Position numbers and translations under genes: made by a program. Below the pieces are notes generated by a model, which saw only the letters and a program-made list of their open reading frames with translations, made no database searches and was not told the DNA's origin. DNA of 59,157 bases from Paracoccaceae bacterium. GTDB lineage: Bacteria; Pseudomonadota; Alphaproteobacteria; Rhodobacterales; Rhodobacteraceae. Below are positions 18,605 to 26,701 of the stretch, piece by piece (positions within the stretch are counted from its first letter, which is position 1; each line of letters begins with the position of its first letter). The DNA lies in NCBI GenBank assembly GCA_026419405.1, contig JANZZL010000132.1, positions 1 through 59,157 on the forward strand, given 5' to 3'.

Positions 18605-20863
18605 ATGAGCCGCATCCCCTCGAAGGAGGAGATCCTCGCCTGGATCTCCGAGAACCCCGCCCTGACCGCCAGGCGCGACATCGCCAGGGCGTTCGGGATC
18701 AAGGGCGCGGCCCGGATCGAGCTCAAGCGGATCCTGAAGGAGATGGAGGCCGAGGGCGCGCTGGAGAAGCGGCGCCGCAGCTACCGCGACGCCGGACGCC
18801 TGCCGCCGGTCGCCGTGCTCCAGGTCGGGGGAAGCACCGCCGACGGCGAGCTGCTCGCCCGGCCGCTCGAATGGCCGGGCGAGGGCCGGGCGCCGCGGGT
18901 GCTCGTCATCGCGCGCGAGGGCGACCCGGCGCTGGGCGAGGGCGACCGGATCCTCGCCCGCGTGACGGCCGTGGAGGCCGAGGATCACGACTACGAGGCG
19001 CGGCTGATCCGGCGCATCGGCACAAGCCCGCGCAGGATCCTCGGGGTCTTCCGCAAGTCGGCCGAGGGCGGGCGGATCGTGCCGATCGACAAGGGCGCCG
19101 AGCGCGAGTGGCTGGTGCCGCGCGAGGCGACCGGCAACGCGCGCGACGGCGAGCTGGTCGAGGCCGAGCTCGCGGGCCGGCAGTCGGCCATGGGCCTGCC
19201 GCGCGCCCGCATCCTCCAGCGCCTCGGCGACCCCTCGGCGCCGAAGGCGGTCAGCCTCATCGCCATCCACCAGCACGGCATTCCCGACGATTTCCCCGAG
19301 GCCGCGCTGGCCGAGGCCGAGGCGCTGGAACCCGCGGGCCTCGAGGGCCGGGAGGACCTGCGCGGCCTGCCGCTCGTCACCATCGACCCGCCGGACGCGC
19401 GCGATCACGACGACGCGGTCTGGGCAGGGCCCGACGACGACCCGAGGAACGAGGACGGCCATGTGATATGGGTCGCGATCGCCGATGTCGCCCGCTACGT
19501 CCGCCCCGGCAGCGCGCTCGACCGCGAGGCACGCCGGCGCGGCAACTCCACCTACTTCCCCGACCGGGTGGTGCCGATGCTGCCCGAGCGGCTCTCGGCC
19601 GATCTCTGCTCGCTGCGCGAGGGGGTGGAGCGCCCCTGCATCGCGGTGCGGATGGTGATCGACGCGAAGGGCCGCAAGACCGGGCACCGCTTCGTCCGCG
19701 GCATCATGCGCTCGGCCGCGCGGCTGACCTATGCCGAGGTGCAGGCGGCGCGCGACGGGCAGGTCCCGGACCGTCTGGCGCCGCTGATGGAGGGCGTCAT
19801 CAACCCCCTCTACGCCGCCTACGAGGCGCTGCGGAAGGCGCGGGCCGAGCGCCAGCCGCTCGACCTCGACCTGCCGGAGCGGAAGATCGTGCTCTCGGAG
19901 GCGGGTGAGGTCGTCTCGGTCGCCTTCGCCGAACGCTTCGACGCGCACCGGCTGATCGAGGAATTCATGGTCCTCGCCAACGTCGCCGCCGCCGAGGAGC
20001 TGATCCGGGCGCGGCGGCCGCTGCTGTTCCGGGTGCACGAGGAGCCGGCGCCCGAGAAGATCGAGGCGCTGCGCGAGGTGGCCGAGGCCTCGGGCTTCAC
20101 GCTGGCGAAGGGCCAGGTGCTGAGGACCGAGCACATCAACCGGCTGCTGCGCCAGGCCGACGGGACCGACTTCGACGAGCTGATCAACATCACCGCGCTG
20201 CGGTCGATGACGCAGGCCTACTACAGCCCCGAGAACTTCGGCCACTTCGGGCTGGCGCTGAAGGCCTATGCGCATTTCACCTCGCCGATCCGCCGCTATG
20301 CCGACCTGACGGTGCACCGGGCGCTGATCGCGGCGCATGGCTGGGGCCGCGACGGCCAGACCCCCGAGGAGGCCGCGGCGCTGGCCGAGACCGGGCGGCA
20401 CATCTCGGAGACCGAGCGGCGCAGCATGGCCGCCGAGCGCGACACGACCGACCGCTACCTCGCCAGCTACCTCGCCGAGCGGGTGGGCAGCGAGTTCCGC
20501 GGGCGGGTGTCGGGCGTGGCGCGCTTCGGCGTCTTCGTGAAGCTGGACGAGACCGGGGCCGACGGGCTGATCCCGGTGCGCACCCTGGGGCGGGAGTTCT
20601 TCCACTACGACGCCGAGAGCCAGACCCTGATGGGCGCCGAGACCGGGCTGACGATCGGCATCGGCCAGCGGGTGCTGGTGCGCCTCTCCGAGGCGGTGCC
20701 GGTGACCGGCGGGCTGATGCTGGAGCTTCTCGAACTCGATGAGGCCGCGGTGCCGCGCGTGCGGCAGGGCAGTCGCGGCGTGCGGAGCACGGCGCGGCTG
20801 CCGGGCCGGGCGAAGGCCAGGGCAGAGAAGCTGAGGCGCAAGGTGGCGCGCCGCCGCCGCTGA
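18605..20863 (+). CDS. rnr: Ribonuclease R
   Basis: RNase R is a 3'-5' exoribonuclease that degrades structured RNA. The 752-residue protein has an N-terminal winged helix (PSKEEILAWISENPALTARRDIARAFGIKG), cold-shock domains, the RNB catalytic domain with the metal-binding cluster PPDARDHDDAVWAGP and the GHFGLALKAYAHFTSPIRRYADL segment, a C-terminal S1 domain (FRGRVSGVARFGVFVKLDETGADGLIPV) and a basic tail (KLRRKVARRRR). The ATG at 18605 gives the normal family start MSRIPSKEEIL. It follows lpd by 51 bp. Confidence 0.95.
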   Translation: MSRIPSKEEILAWISENPALTARRDIARAFGIKGAARIELKRILKEMEAEGALEKRRRSYRDAGRLPPVAVLQVGGSTADGELLARPLEWPGEGRAPRVLVIAREGDPALGEGDRILARVTAVEAEDHDYEARLIRRIGTSPRRILGVFRKSAEGGRIVPIDKGAEREWLVPREATGNARDGELVEAELAGRQSAMGLPRARILQRLGDPSAPKAVSLIAIHQHGIPDDFPEAALAEAEALEPAGLEGREDLRGLPLVTIDPPDARDHDDAVWAGPDDDPRNEDGHVIWVAIADVARYVRPGSALDREARRRGNSTYFPDRVVPMLPERLSADLCSLREGVERPCIAVRMVIDAKGRKTGHRFVRGIMRSAARLTYAEVQAARDGQVPDRLAPLMEGVINPLYAAYEALRKARAERQPLDLDLPERKIVLSEAGEVVSVAFAERFDAHRLIEEFMVLANVAAAEELIRARRPLLFRVHEEPAPEKIEALREVAEASGFTLAKGQVLRTEHINRLLRQADGTDFDELINITALRSMTQAYYSPENFGHFGLALKAYAHFTSPIRRYADLTVHRALIAAHGWGRDGQTPEEAAALAETGRHISETERRSMAAERDTTDRYLASYLAERVGSEFRGRVSGVARFGVFVKLDETGADGLIPVRTLGREFFHYDAESQTLMGAETGLTIGIGQRVLVRLSEAVPVTGGLMLELLELDEAAVPRVRQGSRGVRSTARLPGRAKARAEKLRRKVARRRR

Positions 20864-20959
20864 GGCGCCCCCCTGCCTGCACGCTATGCGTGAGCCGCGT
20901 CCTGCGCTATGGTCGGCGGCAACGACAATCGGGCAGACCGAGCAGGACAGGCAGGCACC

Positions 20960-22252
20960 ATGCGGCAGAACCGGCGGACACCCGGCCTTGCGGCCGTTTC
21001 CCTCATCCTCGGCGCGGCGGGCGCGGCGGCAGGGCCGCTGGCCGTGGAAAGGTCCATCCGGCCGGTGCCGCGCCCGCCGGAACTGGGGCAGGAGGCGGTC
21101 ATGCTGGCGACGGCGAACATGGCGTTCCGGGGCTGGATCGAGGGCTTCCGGGCGCGGGCCCTGGCGCAGGGCATCTCGGCGCAGACCTTCGACCGCGCCT
21201 TCGCGGAGGTGCGCCACGAGGCCGATGTCATCCGGCGCGACCGGACCCAGGCCGAGTTCGGCAAGGCGATCTGGGAGTATCTGGACGGCGCCGTCTCGGA
21301 GACGCGGATCGGCAACGGCCGGGCCGCGCTGGCGCGCCACCGCGCCGTGCTCGAGGCGATCGAGGCACGCTACGGGGTGGAGAAGGAGATCGTGGCGGCG
21401 ATCTGGGGGCTCGAGACCGCCTACGGAACGGTCCGCGGCTCCACGCCGACCATCGGGGCGCTCGCCACGCTCGCGCACGAGGGGCGGCGCGCCGCCTTCT
21501 TCGAGGGCGAGCTGATCGCGGCGCTGCGCATCCTGGAGGGCGGCGACACCACGCCCGAGCGGATGACCGGAAGCTGGGCCGGCGCGATGGGCCACACGCA
21601 GTTCATGCCGACATCGTTCCTCGCCCATGCGGTCGATTTCGACGGCGACGGGCGGCGCGACATCTGGGGCGAGGATCCGGCCGACGCGCTGGCCTCGACC
21701 GCGGCCTACCTCAGGCACTTCGGCTGGACGAAGGGCCAGCCCTGGGGGGTGGAGGTGCGCCTGCCGCCCGGTTTCGACTTCGAGCAGGCCGGCGAGCGCG
21801 TGAAGCGGCCGGCCGGCGACTGGGCGCTGCTGGGGGTGCGGGCGATGGACGGCTCGGTCGTGCCCGACCACGGGCCGGCCTCGATCCTGATGCCGGCGGG
21901 TGTGCGCGGCGCGGCCTTCATGGTCTTCGGCAACTTCCACGTGATCGAGCGCTACAACCCGGCCGATGCCTACGTGATCGCGGTCGGCCACCTCGCCGAC
22001 CGGATCGCCGGCGGCCCGCCGATCCGCGCCGCCTGGCCGCGCGGGGAGCGCGCGCTGTCGGGCGAGGAGCGGCGCGAGCTGCAGGAGCGGCTGACCGCGC
22101 GCGGTTTCCCCACCGGCGGGGTCGATGGCCGGATCGGGCCGAACACGATCGCGGCGGTGCGCGCCTTCCAGCGGGCGGTCGGCATGGTGCCCGACGGCTA
22201 CGCGAGCCTCGAGGTGCTGCGCCGCCTCAGGGGGGAGATGCCGCGCTCCTAG
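20960..22252 (+). CDS. Lytic murein transglycosylase (MltB type) with peptidoglycan-binding domain
   Basis: This is a 430-residue periplasmic enzyme. It has a signal peptide at residues 1 to about 24 (MRQNRRTPGLAAVSLILGAA), an MltB-family catalytic domain with the catalytic Glu in IWGLETAYGTVRGSTPT, and the GAMGHTQFMPTSFLAHAVDFDGDG motif. A C-terminal PG-binding-1 repeat (LQERLTARGFPTGGVDGRIGPNTIAAVRAFQ) ends the protein. It cleaves glycan strands to 1,6-anhydromuramyl products. There is no lipobox. The start at 20960 gives a proper signal peptide. Its stop shares CTAG with the convergent mbfA stop. Confidence 0.9.
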   Translation: MRQNRRTPGLAAVSLILGAAGAAAGPLAVERSIRPVPRPPELGQEAVMLATANMAFRGWIEGFRARALAQGISAQTFDRAFAEVRHEADVIRRDRTQAEFGKAIWEYLDGAVSETRIGNGRAALARHRAVLEAIEARYGVEKEIVAAIWGLETAYGTVRGSTPTIGALATLAHEGRRAAFFEGELIAALRILEGGDTTPERMTGSWAGAMGHTQFMPTSFLAHAVDFDGDGRRDIWGEDPADALASTAAYLRHFGWTKGQPWGVEVRLPPGFDFEQAGERVKRPAGDWALLGVRAMDGSVVPDHGPASILMPAGVRGAAFMVFGNFHVIERYNPADAYVIAVGHLADRIAGGPPIRAAWPRGERALSGEERRELQERLTARGFPTGGVDGRIGPNTIAAVRAFQRAVGMVPDGYASLEVLRRLRGEMPRS

Positions 22253-23226
22253 CCGCCGCCGATCAGCACGCCCGCGGCGAACACCAGCGCGCCGCCCAGC
22301 ACGACCTGGAAGGTCGCGCGCAGGAAGGGCGTCTCCATGAAGCGGTTCTGGATCCAGACGATGGCCCAGAGCTCGACGAAGACGACCGCGATGGCGATGG
22401 TCGTCGCCGTCCGGAAATCGGGGATCAGGTAGGGCAGGGCGTGGCCGAGCCCGCCGATCGTGGTCATCACGCCCGAGGCGAGGCCGCGCTTGACCGGTGA
22501 GCCGCGCCCGGAGATCACGCCGTCGTCATGCGCGGCCTCGGTGAAGCCCATCGAGATCCCGGCGCCGACCGAGGCGGCGAGGCCGACGAGGAAGGTCGTC
22601 CAGGGGTCCTGCGTGGCGAAGGCGGTGGCGAAGATCGGGGCAAGGGTCGAGACCGAGCCGTCCATCAGGCCGGCGAGGCCCGGTTGCACCCAGGTGAGGA
22701 TGAACTGCCGCCGCGCGGCGCGGTCCTCGGCCCGGCGGGCCTCGGGCCCGAGGTGCTCGGCCGCCAGCGCATCCGCCCGGCCGCGGTGGCCCGCCTCGGC
22801 GGCGGCGAGGTCGCCGAGCAGCCGGCGCGTGTCGGCGTCGCGGCTGCGCTGCGCGGCGGCGGTGTAGAAGCGGGCGGCGTCGGCTTCCATCTTGGCGGCC
22901 TCGTCGCGGATCCGCTCGAGGCCGAGGTTCTCGATGAGCCAGACCGGACGGCGCGCATAGAAGCCCGAGACATGTTCCCGCCGGATCAGCGGGATGTGGT
23001 CGCCGAAGCGCTTCTTGTGCAGCGCGATCAGGCGGCGGCGGTGCTCGTCCTCCTCGGCGGCCATGCCGTCGAACACCGCGGCCGAAGCGGGATAGGCGGC
23101 GCGGATCCGTTCGGCATAGCTGCGGTAGATGCGCGCGTCGTCCTCCTCGGAGGCGATGGCGAGCGCCAGCACCTCCTGCTCGCTGAGGTCGGCGAAGCGG
23201 CGGCGGCCGGAGACGGCGGGGATCAT
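22249..23226 (-). CDS. mbfA: Membrane-bound ferritin-like iron exporter MbfA
   Basis: The 325-residue protein fuses an N-terminal ferritin-like/rubrerythrin domain (about residues 1-165, with two ExxH iron ligand pairs in AEEDEHRRRL and AAEAGHRGRA) to a C-terminal VIT1/CCC1-type membrane domain (GLAGLMDGSVSTLAPIFATAF, GAGISMGFTEAAHDDG). This architecture is that of MbfA, which exports iron in Bradyrhizobium and Agrobacterium and is controlled by Irr. A likely Irr box stands 14 bases upstream of the ATG at 23226, supporting the same control here. Confidence 0.9.
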   Translation of the reverse strand: MIPAVSGRRRFADLSEQEVLALAIASEEDDARIYRSYAERIRAAYPASAAVFDGMAAEEDEHRRRLIALHKKRFGDHIPLIRREHVSGFYARRPVWLIENLGLERIRDEAAKMEADAARFYTAAAQRSRDADTRRLLGDLAAAEAGHRGRADALAAEHLGPEARRAEDRAARRQFILTWVQPGLAGLMDGSVSTLAPIFATAFATQDPWTTFLVGLAASVGAGISMGFTEAAHDDGVISGRGSPVKRGLASGVMTTIGGLGHALPYLIPDFRTATTIAIAVVFVELWAIVWIQNRFMETPFLRATFQVVLGGALVFAAGVLIGGG

Positions 23227-23239
23227 GGCGGTCCTCTTG

Positions 23240-23256
23240 CTTAGAACGATTCCAGA
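23240..23256. promoter_or_regulatory. Candidate Irr box (ICE motif) at mbfA
   Basis: CTTAGAACGATTCCAGA resembles the Irr-binding iron control element TTTAGAAnnnTTCTAAA: the left half TTAGAA is intact and the right half TTCCAGA differs at two or three positions. It stands in an AT-rich pocket directly upstream of mbfA, where Irr binding would repress iron export under iron limitation, as known for this gene in rhizobia. Confidence 0.6.
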
Positions 23257-23317
23257 TTAGGGGTATCGGCGCGCGGTGCAACCGCCCGCAAGCGGCGGGA
23301 TGCCCCTTGACGAATCA

Positions 23318-23334
23318 AACTGAACGGTTCAGTT
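23318..23334. promoter_or_regulatory. Perfect TetR-type operator upstream of the small exported protein
   Basis: AACTGAACGGTTCAGTT has perfect 8-bp arms around a central G. It lies 55 bp upstream of the small exported protein gene, inside a likely promoter (CTTGAC at about 23305). A closely related sequence at 23662-23678 (14 of 17 bases identical) precedes the TetR gene, indicating both are bound by that TetR. Confidence 0.75.
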
Positions 23335-23388
23335 GATTATGCGTGGCGGGGGCGGATGCCCGAGCCGGTTTCACCGAAGGAGTCCACC

Positions 23389-23592
23389 ATGAGAAACGCG
23401 ATGGTCCTCGTCATGGCCGCGGCGCTTGCCGCATCTGCCGTCGCGGCGCCGGCCGCCGGCGGGATCAACGGCATCGACCTTCCGCGGCTGGAGTTTCCGG
23501 CCGACGGCGGCGACAAGGGCGGGGGCGTCGGACAGGGCTGCGCGGCGCCGGCCACGCGCGGCGGGATCGGCTGCCGACCGGGCCGGGGTTGA
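23389..23592 (+). CDS. Small exported protein under TetR control
   Basis: The predicted protein has 67 residues: a clear signal peptide (MRNAMVLVMAAALAASAVA, cleavage near AAPAAG) and a short mature part of about 44 residues rich in glycine, with the sequence GIDLPRLEFPADGGDKGG and two cysteines in QGCAAPATRGGIGC. AAGGAG precedes the ATG at 23389. I recognise no family. The mature peptide would be secreted to the periplasm, possibly with one disulfide or metal site. The perfect operator in front and the TetR gene behind suggest it is a main target of that regulator. Confidence 0.65.
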   Translation: MRNAMVLVMAAALAASAVAAPAAGGINGIDLPRLEFPADGGDKGGGVGQGCAAPATRGGIGCRPGRG

Positions 23593-23661
23593 CGCGGCCC
23601 GGCAGGGTCCGCCCCCGGCATGCCGGCCGGGGGCCGCCCACGCCGTTTCCCGTGTTGCCGC

Positions 23662-23678
23662 ACCTGAACGGTGCAGTC
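23662..23678. promoter_or_regulatory. Second copy of the TetR operator, before the TetR gene
   Basis: ACCTGAACGGTGCAGTC matches the operator at 23318-23334 at 14 of 17 bases, including the core CTGAACGGT and CAG. It is a weaker palindrome (CTGAAC/GTGCAG, one mismatch in the core). It ends 25 bp before the TetR start, which fits autorepression. Confidence 0.65.
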
Positions 23679-23703
23679 TATGATGCCGGTGCGGAGGAAT
23701 TCG

Positions 23704-24321
23704 ATGAACGCACCGACCGGGGCCGTGAAGCGGGGCCGCAAGTTCGAGCAGGTGCTCGAGGGCGCGCGCGAGGTCTTCCTGGCCGACGGTTACGAGGGCG
23801 CGAGCGTGGACACGATCGCGCGCGCGGCCGGGGTCTCCAAGGCCACGCTCTACAGCTACTTCCCCGACAAGCGGCTCCTGTTCATGGAAGTGGCGAAGTG
23901 CGAGTGCTGCCGGCAGGCGGACGAGGCGATCGAGCTCATCGACCTCTCGGCCCCGCCGCGCACCGTGCTGACCGAGGCCGCGACGCGGATGGTGAACTTC
24001 TACCTGTCGGACTTCGGGATGCGCGTCTTCCGCATCTGCGTGGCCGAGAGCGACCGGTTTCCCGAGCTCGGCCGCGAGTTCTACGAATCCGGCCCCGCGC
24101 TGGTGCGCGACCGGATGACGGGCTACCTGCGCGCGGCGGCGGCGCGGGGCGAACTCAGGATCGACGACTTCGAGCTGGCCGCGGACCAGTTCGTCGAGCT
24201 CTGCAAGGCCGACCTCTTCCCGCGGGTCATCTTCGGCGTCGGCGCGGTCTTTTCCGAGGCCGAGCGCCGGCGCGTGATCGACGGGGCGGTGGAGATGTTC
24301 CTGGCGCGCTACGGGGCCTGA
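23704..24321 (+). CDS. TetR-family transcriptional regulator
   Basis: This 205-residue regulator has an N-terminal TetR DNA-binding domain: KFEQVLEGAREVFLADGYEGASVDTIARAAGVSKATLYSYFPDKRLLF, with the helix-turn-helix at residues about 33-52. The ligand-binding half has a C-terminal TetR_C-like pattern. Directly after the HTH domain is an unusual cysteine cluster, KCECCRQ (Cys66, Cys68, Cys69), which could sense metal or redox state; that is inference. GGAGG precedes the ATG at 23704. Two matching palindromes point to self-regulation and control of the small exported protein. Confidence 0.88.
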   Translation: MNAPTGAVKRGRKFEQVLEGAREVFLADGYEGASVDTIARAAGVSKATLYSYFPDKRLLFMEVAKCECCRQADEAIELIDLSAPPRTVLTEAATRMVNFYLSDFGMRVFRICVAESDRFPELGREFYESGPALVRDRMTGYLRAAAARGELRIDDFELAADQFVELCKADLFPRVIFGVGAVFSEAERRRVIDGAVEMFLARYGA

Positions 24322-24333
24322 GGCGCGACGGCC

Positions 24334-25047
24334 TCAGTCCACCCGCCGCACGTAGAGGTGGTGGCCCTCGCGCTTGGTCTCGAAGCGCTTCAGCTCGGCG
24401 ATCAGGTCGGAGAGCTTGCGCTTGCCGTAGGTGCGGGTGTCGAAATCCGGGTTCTGGGCGGTGATCGCCTGGCCGAGCGCGCCGAGTTCGTACCACTCGT
24501 TGTCCTGCGCGAGCTTCTCCATCGCCTTCAGGATCAGCGGGATCGCCTCCTTCGGGGCCTGCTTGCCGGGCGCGGGCCCCTTGGCGCCGGGGGCGGGGGC
24601 GGCTTCCTCGACGATGTTCTCGATCAGGATGAAGCGGTTGCAGACATTGCGCAGCGACTCGGGCGCCTTCGCCTCGCCGATGCCGATGACGTCCAGCCCC
24701 TGTTCGCGGATGCGGTTGGCGAGGGCCGTGAAGTCGCTGTCGGAGGAGACCAGCACGAAGCCGTCGAAGCGGCCGGTGTGCAGGATGTCCATCGCGTCGA
24801 TGACGAGGCCGATGTCGGAGGCGTTCTTGCCGACGGTGTTGGCCGTTTCCTGGTGCGCGACGAGGCCGAGTTCGCGCACCTCCTTCGACCAGCGGTCGAG
24901 CCGGCCCGAGGACCAGTCGCCGTAGACGCGGCGGAGCGCCGGTTCGCCGAGCGAGGTGATCTCCTTCAGGATCGCGCCGGCGAACTTCGCCGGGATGTTG
25001 TCGGCGTCGATCAGGACGGCGTAGAGCGGTCGGTCGCGGGTGGGCAT
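24334..25047 (-). CDS. NYN-domain (LabA/DUF88-like) protein with C-terminal OST-HTH/LOTUS domain
   Basis: In this 237-residue protein, residues 1 to about 145 form a PIN-like NYN nuclease domain with the acidic residues of YAVLIDADNIPAK, KNASDIGLVIDAMDIL and LVSSDSDFTALANRIREQG. A Pro/Ala-rich linker follows, then a C-terminal OST-HTH (LOTUS) domain (ILKAMEKLAQDNEWYELGALGQAI...RTYGKRKLSDLIAEL), which binds RNA in related proteins. It is probably an RNA-processing or RNA-degrading enzyme; the target is unknown. The ATG at 25047 is followed by MPTRDRPLYAVL. It lies 84 bp downstream of frmA on the same strand. Confidence 0.8.
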   Translation of the reverse strand: MPTRDRPLYAVLIDADNIPAKFAGAILKEITSLGEPALRRVYGDWSSGRLDRWSKEVRELGLVAHQETANTVGKNASDIGLVIDAMDILHTGRFDGFVLVSSDSDFTALANRIREQGLDVIGIGEAKAPESLRNVCNRFILIENIVEEAAPAPGAKGPAPGKQAPKEAIPLILKAMEKLAQDNEWYELGALGQAITAQNPDFDTRTYGKRKLSDLIAELKRFETKREGHHLYVRRVD

Positions 25048-25078
25048 GATGGCAGGGGCCTCGCCTCTGGCGGCGGGG

Positions 25079-25130
25079 CCGGGGGCCGTCTGCCCCCCGG
25101 ACCCCCCGAGGATACTTGGAAAAGGGGAAG
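25079..25130 (-). terminator. Hairpin plus conserved CCCCGAGGATA-type element after the formaldehyde dehydrogenase gene
   Basis: CCGGGGGC (25079-25086) pairs with GCCCCCCGG (25092-25100, one bulged C). Next to it lies CCCCCCGAGGATACTTGG (25103-25120), then AAAAGGGGAAG up to the stop of the dehydrogenase. From memory, a CCCCGAGGATATTT-like sequence beside a C/G hairpin is common between genes in Rhodobacteraceae, at gene 3' ends. It probably ends or processes the dehydrogenase transcript. Confidence 0.45.
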
Positions 25131-25131
25131 A

Positions 25132-26262
25132 TCAGTAGACCACGACGCTGCGGATCGACTCGCCGCGGCGCATCAGGTCGAAGCCCTCGTTGATGCGGTC
25201 GAGCGTGAGCGTGTGGGTGATCATCGGGTCGATCTCGATCTTGCCCTCCATGTACCAGTCGACGATCCGCGGCACGTCGGTGCGGCCGCGCGCGCCGCCG
25301 AAGGCGGTGCCCTTCCAGACCCGGCCGGTGACGAGCTGGAAGGGACGCGTCTCGATCGTGGCGCCGGCCGGCGCCACCCCGATGATGATCGACTGGCCCC
25401 AGCCGCGGTGGGTGCATTCGAGCGCGGCCCGCATCACCTTGACGTTGCCGGTGCAGTCGAAGCTGTAGTCCGCCCCGCCGATGCGGTCGAAGGGGGTCTT
25501 CGTCATCTCGACGATATGCGCGACGATGTCGCCCTCGATCTCGGAGGGATTGACGAAGTGGGTCATGCCGAAGCGCTCGGCCATCGCGCGCTTGGCGGGG
25601 TTGATGTCGACGCCGATGATCATGTCGGCGCCGGCGAGGCGGAGCCCCTGGATCACGTTGAGGCCGATGCCCCCCAGGCCGAAGACCACCGCCTTGGCGC
25701 CGATCTCGACCTTGGCGGTGTTGATCACCGCGCCGATGCCCGTGGTGACGCCGCAGCCGATGTAGCAGACCTTGTCGAAGGGGGCGTCGGGGCGGATCTT
25801 GGCGACCGCGATCTCGGGCAGCACGGTGTGGTTGGAGAAGGTCGAGCAGCCCATGTAGTGCAGGATCGGCTCGCCATCGAGCGTGGAGAAGCGCGTCGTG
25901 CCGTCGGGCATCAGGCCCTGGCCCTGGGTGGCCCGGATCGCCGTGCAGAGGTTGGTCTTGCGGCTGAGGCAGGAGGGGCATTCGCGGCATTCGGGCGTGT
26001 AGAGCGGAATCACGTGGTCGCCCGGCTTCACCGAGGTGACGCCCGGCCCGACATCGACCACGACGCCCGCGCCCTCGTGGCCGAGGATCGCCGGGAACAG
26101 TCCCTCGGGGTCGGCGCCCGAAAGCGTGAACTCGTCGGTGTGGCAGATGCCGGTGGCCCGGATCTCGACCAGCACCTCGCCGGCCTTCGGCCCCTCGAGG
26201 TTCACCTCCATGACCTCGAGCGGGCGCCCCGCCCCGATCGCAACTGCCGCGCGTGTCCGCAT
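25132..26262 (-). CDS. frmA: S-(hydroxymethyl)glutathione dehydrogenase / class III alcohol dehydrogenase
   Basis: This 376-residue zinc enzyme (EC 1.1.1.284) oxidises S-hydroxymethylglutathione in formaldehyde detoxification or methylotrophy. The catalytic-zinc ligands are in GICHTDEF and GHEGAG, the structural-zinc cysteines in [17 protein letters not shown], and the NAD-binding fold in [16 protein letters not shown]. The class III signature residues ([30 protein letters not shown]) are present, and the C-terminus is [10 protein letters not shown]. The S-formylglutathione hydrolase or Gfa genes are not adjacent. adhI and flhA are other names used in Rhodobacter and Paracoccus. Confidence 0.94.
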   Translation of the reverse strand: MRTRAAVAIGAGRPLEVMEVNLEGPKAGEVLVEIRATGICHTDEFTLSGADPEGLFPAILGHEGAGVVVDVGPGVTSVKPGDHVIPLYTPECRECPSCLSRKTNLCTAIRATQGQGLMPDGTTRFSTLDGEPILHYMGCSTFSNHTVLPEIAVAKIRPDAPFDKVCYIGCGVTTGIGAVINTAKVEIGAKAVVFGLGGIGLNVIQGLRLAGADMIIGVDINPAKRAMAERFGMTHFVNPSEIEGDIVAHIVEMTKTPFDRIGGADYSFDCTGNVKVMRAALECTHRGWGQSIIIGVAPAGATIETRPFQLVTGRVWKGTAFGGARGRTDVPRIVDWYMEGKIEIDPMITHTLTLDRINEGFDLMRRGESIRSVVVY

Positions 26263-26340
26263 CTGCCGGCCCTCCCTGCTGCCTGATATTGCCTAGCAGA
26301 CTGTCATCCATTCCTCTGGCGGGAGCAAGGAGGTGCCCCC

Positions 26341-26607
26341 ATGCGCAGGACGATCGCAATTCTCGCCACGGCCGCCCTGGCCGGATGTGTCGAGCCGCTG
26401 CCGGAACCCGAGCCCGCCACATGCGGCGCCGAGACGCTGCAGGGCCTGGTCGGCCAGCGCGAGGAGGTGCTTGCCGCGATGACCTTCGAGGCCTCGGCGG
26501 TGCGCGTGATCCGGCCGGGTCAGGCGGTGACGATGGACTACAGCCCGCGGCGGATCAACTTCGAGCTGGACCGCGCGGGGCGGATCCTGCGCGTCTTCTG
26601 CGGCTGA
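26341..26607 (+). CDS. I78-family peptidase-inhibitor-like lipoprotein (copy 1)
   Basis: The 88-residue protein has a lipoprotein signal (LAG before Cys16). Its domain starts at CGAETLQGLVGQ, contains VRVIRPGQAVTMDYSPRRINFELD and ends VFCG, matching the I78 family (Aspergillus elastase inhibitor-like): a WC-less core with the RPG, R-x-N and terminal CG features. It is likely anchored to the periplasmic face or outer membrane and may inhibit serine proteases. AAGGAGG precedes the ATG. It is the first of three similar genes in a row. Confidence 0.75.
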   Translation: MRRTIAILATAALAGCVEPLPEPEPATCGAETLQGLVGQREEVLAAMTFEASAVRVIRPGQAVTMDYSPRRINFELDRAGRILRVFCG

Positions 26608-26701
26608 AACCGCACAGCGCCGCGCGACGACCGCTGCCGCCCCTTGATCGGTGCGGAGGCCGCGTCTATCACTGCGCGCCGCAACGACCGGACCCGCCGA
26701 G

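Noticed and set aside
23671-23703. Upstream ATG starts for the TetR gene
   Set aside because: They would place the start inside the second operator and lack a ribosome binding site; ATG 23704 follows GGAGG.
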